64,000 nt of DNA, taken from contig JAHDGJ010000014.1 of NCBI GenBank assembly GCA_020627705.1, forward strand, positions 1 to 64,000, in the 5' to 3' direction. The DNA comes from Saprospiraceae bacterium (lineage in GTDB: Bacteria; Bacteroidota; Bacteroidia; Chitinophagales; Saprospiraceae). The position numbers and the translations under genes are program-made. Below the pieces are notes generated by a model that was given only the letters and a program-made list of their open reading frames with translations, searched no databases and was not told where the DNA came from. Below are positions 34,476 to 41,376 of this stretch, one piece after another (the first letter of the stretch is position 1; every line of letters starts with the position of its first letter).

Positions 34476-34508
34476 AAAGGGCAGCAATTATATTGCTGCC
34501 CTTTTTTT
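34476..34508 (+). terminator. tRNA-Cys terminator, copy 2
   Basis: Identical hairpin and T run inside the second 68-bp repeat. Confidence 0.85.
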
Positions 34509-34552
34509 GTTTTGGCCGAACTCGAACTGCTTCACGCACAGTTCACTTTCTT

Positions 34553-35332
34553 TTATTTGCCCAAGTTAAAGGTATCGGCATCTTTGTAAAACTGAAACCG
34601 ATTGCGTGTTGATTGCAAATCGGAATGTGAGAGAGTAGCATAAAGTATTTCTTCTTTATTGCCATGAGCAATGGATAGGCCATTTGGAGCAACAACTTCA
34701 GAATCTCCTGTATGATTTTTTCCTGTGCCATCAAGACCTATTCGATTACATCCCACGACATAGGACAAATTTTCGATCGCTCTAGCTTTTAACAAGGCCG
34801 ACCAATGATGTATTCTGGTTTCAGGCCAGTTGGCAGTAAATAGAAGCACGTCATAATCGCTGTTATTTATACGACACCATACAGGAAAGCGCAAATCATA
34901 GCAGACATTGAGTCTGATTTTCCATCCCTTGAGCGTAACTACTTTAGTGCTTTGCCCGGAGCTAAAATAGTTTTGTTCATAAGCTAATCTGAAAAGATGT
35001 CTTTTGTCGTAGTGTGACAAACCTCCATCTGGCTCGACCCAAAGCATTCTGTTATAATACAGACCGTTTTCTTGTATCATTACCGAGCCTGTAATTACAG
35101 CATTAAGCATTGCTGCTTTTGACTTCATCCACTTTACGGTAGGGCCATCCATGTATTCGGCATGATGTGCTACATTTTTCATGGCGAAGCCCGTAGAAAA
35201 TGTTTCCGGCAATACGATTAGATCCTGGTTTGGTTGCACATAGGATAAGAAAGAATCCATCATTTCTAGGTTTGCAGATTTGTCTTCCCAAATTAAATCA
35301 GCTTGTACCAGCGCAATTTTTAAATTATCCAT
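34553..35332 (-). CDS. Omega-amidase / nitrilase-family carbon-nitrogen hydrolase (YafV-like)
   Basis: The product has 259 residues. The catalytic triad is visible: E43 in LPETFSTGFA, K110 in GLSHYDKRHLF and C144 in LNVCYDLRFP. The YDKRHLF and VCYDLRFPVWCR context is typical of omega-amidases, which hydrolyse alpha-ketoglutaramate or ketosuccinamate in methionine salvage and transamination clean-up. Late motifs NWPETRIHHWSALLKARAIEN and GDSEVVAPNG complete the family core (cited cores NWPETRIHHW and LKARAIEN). It is divergent from the PfkB kinase gene, with 59 bp between starts. Confidence 0.88.
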   Translation of the reverse strand: MDNLKIALVQADLIWEDKSANLEMMDSFLSYVQPNQDLIVLPETFSTGFAMKNVAHHAEYMDGPTVKWMKSKAAMLNAVITGSVMIQENGLYYNRMLWVEPDGGLSHYDKRHLFRLAYEQNYFSSGQSTKVVTLKGWKIRLNVCYDLRFPVWCRINNSDYDVLLFTANWPETRIHHWSALLKARAIENLSYVVGCNRIGLDGTGKNHTGDSEVVAPNGLSIAHGNKEEILYATLSHSDLQSTRNRFQFYKDADTFNLGK

Positions 35333-35366
35333 CGAATAAATTTAATTCTCAATGCATAGAAGCATG

Positions 35367-35374
35367 TACATTTG
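35367..35374 (+). promoter_or_regulatory. Probable -7 box of the PfkB kinase gene
   Basis: TACATTTG matches TAnnTTTG and ends 17 bp before the ATG at 35392; the -33 element is not clear. Confidence 0.45.
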
Positions 35375-35391
35375 CGCCAAAATTTACTGTA

Positions 35392-36309
35392 ATGAGTTTA
35401 CTTACTATTGGAACAATGGCTTTTGATGACATTCAAACGCCTTTCGGTCACGCCGAAAAAGTTATTGGAGGTGCATGTACTTATATAAGTTGGGCTTCAT
35501 CATATTTTACTGACAAAATCTATATCTCCTCTATTGTTGGTGGTGATTTTCCTGTTGAAGAGATTGAAGCGTTAGAAAAAAGAGGGGCAGATTTAAGTGG
35601 CGTAGAAGTTAAATCAAACGGTAAAACATTCTTTTGGGCTGGTAAGTACCATGAAAACATGAACCAGCGAGACACATTAGTTACTGATTTGAATGTTTTG
35701 GATGACTTTAATCCAATTTTGCCAGAAGACTATAAGAGTTGCAAGTACGTGATGCTTGGCAATTTAACTCCAGCTATTCAGATGCAAGTGCTGAATCAAT
35801 TAGATGGATCACAAAAGCTCATTGCGATGGACACCATGAATTTTTGGATGGATATTGCTATGGACGAGCTCAAAGAAGTGATTAAAAAGGTAGATTTATT
35901 AAGTATCAATGATGAAGAAGCAAGACAATTATCTGGGGAATATTCTTTACTAAAAGCGGCTGAGGTAATTCATTCAATGGGCCCCAAATATTTAATAATA
36001 AAAAAGGGTGAGCACGGAGCAATGTTGTTCAATGATGGAGAAATTTTTTATGCACCGGCCTTGCCTTTGGCATTAGTAAAAGACCCTACGGGTGCTGGCG
36101 ACACCTTTGCTGGTGGACTCATGGGCTATTTGGCAATGACCAATGATGTCTCATTTGACAGCCTCAAAAGAGCAGTAATTTATGGATCCGCTATGGCTTC
36201 GTTTTGTGTAGAAGAATTTTCTTTGCTTAGATTAAAAAATCTAACAAAGCCAGAGATCAAAGAAAGAGTTCACTCCTTCAAAAGATTGACAAATTTCGAG
36301 TTGGATTAG
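35392..36309 (+). CDS. PfkB-family carbohydrate/nucleoside kinase
   Basis: The product has 305 residues from the ATG at 35392. The reading frame stays open for 64 codons upstream, but that part overlaps the divergent amidase and lacks family sequence, whereas MSLLTIGTMAFDD is a normal PfkB N-terminus. The GG motif near the start (KVIGGACTYISWASS) binds the substrate. The second signature DPTGAGDTFAGGLMGYLA carries the catalytic Asp and anion hole. A lysine-rich IIKKGEHGAMLF strand is also typical. It phosphorylates a sugar, nucleoside or related compound; substrate cannot be assigned. Confidence 0.88.
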   Translation: MSLLTIGTMAFDDIQTPFGHAEKVIGGACTYISWASSYFTDKIYISSIVGGDFPVEEIEALEKRGADLSGVEVKSNGKTFFWAGKYHENMNQRDTLVTDLNVLDDFNPILPEDYKSCKYVMLGNLTPAIQMQVLNQLDGSQKLIAMDTMNFWMDIAMDELKEVIKKVDLLSINDEEARQLSGEYSLLKAAEVIHSMGPKYLIIKKGEHGAMLFNDGEIFYAPALPLALVKDPTGAGDTFAGGLMGYLAMTNDVSFDSLKRAVIYGSAMASFCVEEFSLLRLKNLTKPEIKERVHSFKRLTNFELD

Positions 36310-36323
36310 TTAATACGTATTAA

Positions 36324-36452
36324 CTAGTTCGGTAGATCGAAGAAGTTGTAATTATACAACCAGATTAGTAGAATGATAAAAAGGCTAAAGCCAATAAAAA
36401 ACTTGGCTAAGCAAGACCCTTTTTTACCCCAATTCTCACCTGTTTCAGACAT
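36324..36452 (-). CDS. Small single-pass membrane protein, 42 aa
   Basis: ATG at 36452 to TAG at 36324. The translation begins MSETGENWGKKGSCLAKFF, then has a strongly hydrophobic segment IGFSLFIILLIWLY and ends in YNYNFFDLPN. The polar-basic N-terminus followed by one helix suggests an inner-membrane protein with its N-terminus inside. It lies between the PfkB gene and aminopeptidase P on the minus strand, downstream of aminopeptidase P (stop at 36520). A plus-strand reading across the same bases has no plausible protein character. Function unknown. Confidence 0.5.
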   Translation of the reverse strand: MSETGENWGKKGSCLAKFFIGFSLFIILLIWLYNYNFFDLPN

Positions 36453-36519
36453 TACAATGTTTGTTTTAGATTTCTACTGCAAAGAAATAATAATTAACGC
36501 TTTTATACTAATCCTATGG

Positions 36520-38289
36520 CTAAATAGATTTACATTTTGCTTTGAGCCATATTTTTAGTTCTTTTGACAAATGGGGACTCAATAGACGCTCTACTTTAGC
36601 ATGGTAGTCGTTTAACCAATTGATGTGTTTGGTCTCCATTTCTTCGATTAAGATCATTTTGGTTTCGATCGGATACAACGTAATCGTTTCATGGCCATAA
36701 AAGCCATTTCCCAAATCAACCGTTAGAATAAGATTTTCGATTCGAATGCCAAATTCTCCGTCTTTGTAAAAACCGGGTTCATTAGAAGTGATCATACCGG
36801 GTTCGTGATTGGTTTGAGATCTTTGATTGTTTCCAGGGGCGAATCCTTGTGGCGCCTCATGTACATTTAAGAAAAATCCTACGCCATGACCGGTACCATG
36901 CAGATAGTTTACATTTTGTTCCCATAGATATTTTCGAGCAAGAACATCTAACTGCCCACCGTTAGTCCCTTTTGGATACCTTGCCAAGGTAAGCTCTATC
37001 ATCCCTTTTAAAACAGCAGTGTATCTTTTGCAAAACTCCTCAGTAGGTTCAGAAAAACAAAAAGTTCTTGTTATATCTGTAGTCCCATCTTGATATTGTC
37101 CTCCTGAATCACATAAAAGCACGCCTTCATTTTTAATGGTTTTTGAAGTCTCTTGCATTGGTCGATAGTGAATAACTGCACCATTGCTTTGGTAACCCAC
37201 GATTGCTGGAAAGCTTGGACCGTAAAAGTATTTTTCCTTTGACCTATATTCATCCAACTTTTCGGAAAGTTCAAATTCGGTCACCCCAGTAGTTTTAAGC
37301 TGATTTTCTAACCAGTAAAAGGTATTTGCAAGAGCTACACCATCTTTAATCATGGCCTTTTTAAAATGAGCTATTTCTACATCATTTTTGATTGCTTTGA
37401 ATTTTCTTGACAGTGTTTGTCCTTTTTTAATTTTAGCATTTATCGAATGCGCTAGAGTAAAATTGCATTGATTAGGATCAAGCAATAGGGTTTGTTGACT
37501 TTCTAGGCTTTCAAGAACAGAGGAGATTTGTTGATATGGTTGTACCGTGATGCCATTGTCTTCAAAGTAAACCTTAAGGGCATCATTAATTTTATTTTCA
37601 TTTATAAATATGATACAATGATCTATACCGACTAAGGCATAAGCGATGCACACTGGGTTGCATTCCACATCGTACCCTCTAATGTTGAACAACCATGCAA
37701 TGTCATCAAGAGTCGTGATTAGATGATGGTCAACTTTTTGAATTAACATGGCCTTTCTGATGTTGCCCAGCTTTTCTTGTACTGTTTTACCAGCGAAGCT
37801 CAAATCATGTTCGAAAACATTATCTTTTGGTAGAGCAGGTCTATCGTTCCATATTCTTGAAAATAGATCATGCGAAAAGTTAATTGATAAGTTTTTGGGT
37901 TCGCATTTTTTTTTCAAATAATCTACTTGATTGCAAGTTAAACAGCCGCCATCGAAGCCAATAACTTTTCCTTGTTCAATATTTTCGTAAATCCACTTAA
38001 TATGTAAAGGCTCGAATTGATTGATAACTTTGTGTAGGACAAATTCAGAATTGGATAATTCTTCTTCGGCTTGTAAAAAATATCTACTGTCTGTCCAAAC
38101 GCCGGCATGATTGTGTGTAACAACAACAACTCCGGCAGAACCAGTAAATCCAGAGATCCATTCTCGTGATTTCCAATGCTCGGCAACATATTCGCTATTA
38201 TGAGGATCACTGCTTGGAACGATATAAGCATCGATATTTTCCTTTTTCATCTCTGCTCGCAATGCAGCAAGTCTTTCGTTAATATTCAT
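36520..38289 (-). CDS. Xaa-Pro aminopeptidase (M24 family, three-domain type)
   Basis: The product has 589 residues, the length of the eukaryote-like three-domain aminopeptidase P1 form rather than the 440-residue PepP. It removes an N-terminal residue preceding proline. Two creatinase-like N-terminal domains (start MNINERLAALRAEMKKENI) precede the pita-bread catalytic domain. Metal-ligand motifs are LLCDSGGQYQDGTTDITRTF (two Asp), HGTGHGVGFFLNVHEAP (His), TSNEPGFY (Glu) and FGIRIENLIL (Glu). There is no signal peptide, so it is cytoplasmic. A TTAATACGTT sequence lies 22 bp before the start. Confidence 0.93.
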   Translation of the reverse strand: MNINERLAALRAEMKKENIDAYIVPSSDPHNSEYVAEHWKSREWISGFTGSAGVVVVTHNHAGVWTDSRYFLQAEEELSNSEFVLHKVINQFEPLHIKWIYENIEQGKVIGFDGGCLTCNQVDYLKKKCEPKNLSINFSHDLFSRIWNDRPALPKDNVFEHDLSFAGKTVQEKLGNIRKAMLIQKVDHHLITTLDDIAWLFNIRGYDVECNPVCIAYALVGIDHCIIFINENKINDALKVYFEDNGITVQPYQQISSVLESLESQQTLLLDPNQCNFTLAHSINAKIKKGQTLSRKFKAIKNDVEIAHFKKAMIKDGVALANTFYWLENQLKTTGVTEFELSEKLDEYRSKEKYFYGPSFPAIVGYQSNGAVIHYRPMQETSKTIKNEGVLLCDSGGQYQDGTTDITRTFCFSEPTEEFCKRYTAVLKGMIELTLARYPKGTNGGQLDVLARKYLWEQNVNYLHGTGHGVGFFLNVHEAPQGFAPGNNQRSQTNHEPGMITSNEPGFYKDGEFGIRIENLILTVDLGNGFYGHETITLYPIETKMILIEEMETKHINWLNDYHAKVERLLSPHLSKELKIWLKAKCKSI

Positions 38290-38350
38290 AATTTTCGTAT
38301 ATGTTAATTATTAATACGTTGTTAATCAAGGAGTTTTATATGTCCTATAT

Positions 38351-38381
38351 TTTGTATATGACTAAATAAACTCTATATTTG
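38351..38381 (+). promoter_or_regulatory. Probable promoter of the sigma-54 gene
   Basis: TTTG at 38351-38354, then 19 bp, then TATATTTG at 38374-38381 matches the Bacteroidota -33/-7 consensus in sequence and spacing. It is about 100 bp upstream of the rpoN start. Confidence 0.6.
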
Positions 38382-38484
38382 ACCAACCGTGTTTTACACA
38401 TTACTCTTACAACCCGAACTCTCTACACAATTTAATCGTTTAGATTAATACAGGTTTATAGTTTAAAAATAAATACTTGACGCT

Positions 38485-39969
38485 ATGTTAAAGCAAAGTA
38501 TGGGGCAGAAGATGCTTCAAAAGTTGTCTCCGCAACAGATTCAACTTATGAAACTGCTTCAAATCCCAACAGCTACGTTGGATCAAAGAATACAGGAGGA
38601 GCTCGAATCGAATCCGGCCTTAGAAGAGGGAGAAGAGGGTGCCGAAGAGATTTTTGATATAAAAGCAAACGACTCTGATGAAAAAGAATCTCAAGAAGAT
38701 GATTTTGAATTGGACGATTATCTTAAAGAATATATAGAAGACGATCCTTCGAGCTACAAGCTTAGAGGTGAAGTTTACTTGGATGAAGAAGAAAAAAGCA
38801 TGCCCATAGCGCTGGAAGCCTCTTTTCATGAGCATCTACATTTACAATTAGGATTAGCTGATTGGGAAAATGAAACCCAAGAACTCATTGCTAAACAAGT
38901 GGTCGGAAGTATAGACGAAGATGGATATTTGCGCAGAGAAACAGAAGCTATAATAGATGATCTGATGTTTTCGCAGAGCATTGAGGTCCCTGAGTCTGAA
39001 GTTGAACAAGTAATAAAAAGAATTCAAAAATTTGACCCCCCAGGCGTTGGAAGTAGAAATCTTCAAGAATGCTTAATCCTTCAAATAAGGTCAAAAATTG
39101 ATAAAGACCTAGAAGGTAGTAAAGTTGCTAAAGAAATTGGTCTGAAAATTTTAGAAAATTACTTTCAAGAGTTTTCCAAAAAACATTATCAAAAACTTCA
39201 AAAGAACCTTTATATCTCTGAATCAGAATTAAAGGATGCGATCGAAGAAATTTTAAAACTAAACCCAAAGCCTGCAAGTGCAATACAAAGCAAAAGAGGG
39301 AATAGCACCAATTATGTTTTGCCGGATTTTAATGTTACCAATAGAGATGGGGATTTAGAATTAACATTGAACAACAAGAACGCACCAGATCTTAAGATCA
39401 ATGACAATTACATGGAGATGCTTTCTACTTACAAGGATACAACCAAAGGGAGAAAATCTACCAAGAAGGAAAGGGATGCGATAATGTTTATTAAGCAAAA
39501 GATTGACTCTGCCAAGTGGTTTATCGATGCTATCAAGCAGCGTCAGGAAACCCTTTTTAATACCATGTATTCTATAATGCAATTTCAATATGACTTCTTC
39601 ATAACTGGGGATGAGCGCGTTATTAAGCCTATGATTTTAAAAGATATAGCAGAGATAACAAATCTTGACATATCTACTGTTTCGAGGGTTGCAAACAGCA
39701 AATTTGTTCAAACTGAGTTTGGGACTAGAAGATTAAAATCTTTCTTTTCAGAATCTTTACAAACTACTGATGGACAAGAGGTGTCTACTGTTGAGGTAAA
39801 GAACATTTTGTCAGATATCGTAAATGGAGAAAATAAAAAGAAACCACTTTCTGATGAAAAATTAAAAGACATGTTACAGGAAAAGGGCTATAATATTGCG
39901 AGAAGAACAGTGGCTAAATATAGAGAACAACTCAATATACCAGTAGCAAGATTGCGAAAAGAACTGTAA
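38485..39969 (+). CDS. rpoN: RNA polymerase sigma-54 factor
   Basis: The product has 494 residues. The Gln/Leu-rich activator-interacting region opens the protein (GQKMLQKLSPQQIQLMKLLQ), followed by an acidic linker (about 48-95). A core-binding domain, a DNA-binding HTH (KDIAEITNLDISTVSRVAN) and the RpoN box ARRTVAKYRE near the C-terminus complete the family. It directs RNA polymerase to -24/-12 promoters and needs an AAA+ activator, none of which is in this window. Transcription probably ends at the hairpin at 40002, inside the 3' coding end of the convergent aminotransferase gene. Confidence 0.95.
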   Translation: MLKQSMGQKMLQKLSPQQIQLMKLLQIPTATLDQRIQEELESNPALEEGEEGAEEIFDIKANDSDEKESQEDDFELDDYLKEYIEDDPSSYKLRGEVYLDEEEKSMPIALEASFHEHLHLQLGLADWENETQELIAKQVVGSIDEDGYLRRETEAIIDDLMFSQSIEVPESEVEQVIKRIQKFDPPGVGSRNLQECLILQIRSKIDKDLEGSKVAKEIGLKILENYFQEFSKKHYQKLQKNLYISESELKDAIEEILKLNPKPASAIQSKRGNSTNYVLPDFNVTNRDGDLELTLNNKNAPDLKINDNYMEMLSTYKDTTKGRKSTKKERDAIMFIKQKIDSAKWFIDAIKQRQETLFNTMYSIMQFQYDFFITGDERVIKPMILKDIAEITNLDISTVSRVANSKFVQTEFGTRRLKSFFSESLQTTDGQEVSTVEVKNILSDIVNGENKKKPLSDEKLKDMLQEKGYNIARRTVAKYREQLNIPVARLRKEL

Positions 39970-39972
39970 ACA

Positions 39973-41175
39973 TCACTGGTATTGTAACAAAGCATAATCA
40001 CAAGCCTGCAAAATAATTTTGCAGGCTTTTTTTATTTCCTCTTCCGAAATGATCAAGGGGGGTGCCAACCTAAATGATTTTCGATTAAACAAGAAAAAAT
40101 CAATAAGTGCCCCTTGGTCAAAAGTATGTTTAACGACGTGTTTTAAGTATTTTTTTCGGCTCAACTCAACCGCCATCATTAAGCCCGAACTTCTAACCTC
40201 TGCAATAATCTCGTGTTTAAGTAACTGTTTAAAAAGGGCTTCTTTGCCGGATACTTCTTGAATAATATTGGATTCGTTTACATGCTTTAATAATGCCAGA
40301 GCAGCCGAAACACACACTGGATGCCCTCCAAAAGTGGTTATGTGCCCCAGCGCAGGATCTTTGACCAGGGATTTCATTATTGATTTCTTTGCTACAAAAG
40401 CCCCTATAGGCATTCCGCCACCCATGGATTTAGAAATTAGCAAAACATCAGGGGTAATGTTGTATTTTTTATGGGCAAACAATGAGCCCGTTCTTCCGAA
40501 TCCAGTTTGGATTTCGTCCAGTATCATTATTGATCCAGCTTCATTACAGCGCTGCTGAACTTTTTCTAAATAACCATTATGTGGAGGGATGACTCCCGCT
40601 TCTGCCTGTACAGGTTCTAAGATTACAGCTGCTGTTTTTTTTGTAATTTTTTTTAAATCTTCTTCATTGTTAAATCGAATATGCCGGACTCCTGGAATAG
40701 TGGGAAAAAAGGCCCGACTAAAAGAATAATCACTGCGCAAAGACTCTGGAGTAGCAGTACTCCCATGGTAGGCATTTGCACAGGCTATTACCTCATATCT
40801 TCCAGTGTGCTTTTTAGCAAGCTTAACGGCTCCTTCCACTGCTTCAGAACCAGTCATTACAAAATATACATTGTCTAATCCATTCGATAACAGTTTGCTT
40901 AGGTAATTGGCATATTCAATTTGTGGACTTTGAATATGCTCACCATAAACCATCGTGTGCATGTATTTTTGGAGTTGATTTGAAACCGCCGATACTACTT
41001 TAGGGTGAAGATGACCAAGCGAGCTGACTGAAATACCTGAATTTAAATCCAAATATTCTTTTCCATCAGAATCATAGATATACATTCCTTTTGCATGAGA
41101 AACTTCCAGGCCTAAGGCCAAGTCACTGGTTTGAGCAACATGATTAAGAAAAAGCTGTCTCCGATTTAAACTCAT
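39973..41175 (-). CDS. Class III pyridoxal-phosphate aminotransferase (acetylornithine/GABA aminotransferase-like)
   Basis: The product has 400 residues. It transfers an amino group with PLP. The cofactor region is MTGSEAVEGAVKLAKKHTGR. The Asp that holds the pyridine ring is in LDEIQTGFGRTG, and the Schiff-base lysine is in LISKSMGGGMPIGAFV. The fold type and length match acetylornithine, GABA and ornithine aminotransferases. No arginine-synthesis gene is nearby, so substrate is not assigned. Its last codons contain the perfect hairpin that appears to terminate the convergent rpoN mRNA. A TAGCTTTG box (41187-41180, minus) is only about 5 bp before the ATG. Confidence 0.88.
   Translation of the reverse strand: MSLNRRQLFLNHVAQTSDLALGLEVSHAKGMYIYDSDGKEYLDLNSGISVSSLGHLHPKVVSAVSNQLQKYMHTMVYGEHIQSPQIEYANYLSKLLSNGLDNVYFVMTGSEAVEGAVKLAKKHTGRYEVIACANAYHGSTATPESLRSDYSFSRAFFPTIPGVRHIRFNNEEDLKKITKKTAAVILEPVQAEAGVIPPHNGYLEKVQQRCNEAGSIMILDEIQTGFGRTGSLFAHKKYNITPDVLLISKSMGGGMPIGAFVAKKSIMKSLVKDPALGHITTFGGHPVCVSAALALLKHVNESNIIQEVSGKEALFKQLLKHEIIAEVRSSGLMMAVELSRKKYLKHVVKHTFDQGALIDFFLFNRKSFRLAPPLIISEEEIKKACKIILQACDYALLQYQ
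40002..40034 (+). terminator. rpoN terminator embedded in the coding end of the convergent aminotransferase gene
   Basis: AAGCCTGCAAAA (40002-40013), loop TAA and TTTTGCAGGCTT (40017-40028), followed by T5, form a perfect rho-independent terminator on the plus strand, 33 bp after the rpoN stop. The same bases encode KKACKIILQA near the aminotransferase C-terminus on the minus strand. Confidence 0.85.
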
Positions 41176-41376
41176 AAAACAAAGCTACATATTTCGCATT
41201 AAGGAGCCGCTTGTTGACACATCATGGCAATCTACGGCCAAAGAAAAATGTAAGAAATAATACATTTTGCTTTAAAATTTAGTCCAACAGTATGCACAAA
41301 TCAAACACAAATCCAAATGACCCTATCTTCTACGTAACTTATACAAATAATACCTGATTCGACTGCAGGGAAAACT

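Larger units (their letters stand above)
34309..34531 (+). repeat. 68-bp direct repeat (two copies) carrying tRNA-Cys 3' end and terminator
   Basis: 34309-34376 and 34464-34531 are identical over 68 bp, 155 bp apart. Each holds the last bases of tRNA-Cys plus CTCAA, the GGGCAGCAA/TTGCTGCCC terminator and GGCCGAACTCGAACTGCT. CACAGTTCACTT follows shortly after both. Between the copies are two tight hairpins: AAAAGCAT/ATGCTTTT (34416-34434) and GATTTATC/GATAAATC (34435-34453). This looks like the scar of an earlier integration or duplication at the same attachment site. Confidence 0.75.

Noticed and set aside
34464-34480. Possible second tRNA-Cys gene
   Set aside because: Only the last 14 bases of the tRNA 3' end are present; there is no D arm or anticodon arm upstream.
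34293-34487. Minus-strand frame across attR and the duplicated terminator
   Set aside because: It consists of tRNA remnant and terminator sequence and is broken by the repeat structure.
34541-34740. Other-frame reading inside the amidase gene
   Set aside because: Shadow of the 34553-35332 gene; no independent features.
35200-35391. Upstream extension of the PfkB reading frame
   Set aside because: These 64 codons overlap the divergent amidase gene and lack family sequence; the ATG at 35392 has a promoter box in front of it.
36373-36558. Plus-strand frame of 61 codons between pfkB and aminopeptidase P
   Set aside because: Its sequence has no protein-like pattern, and the opposite strand encodes a coherent small membrane protein there.
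41250-41353. Short frames upstream of the M43 protease
   Set aside because: Frames of 9 and 21 codons with no conserved features or promoter support.
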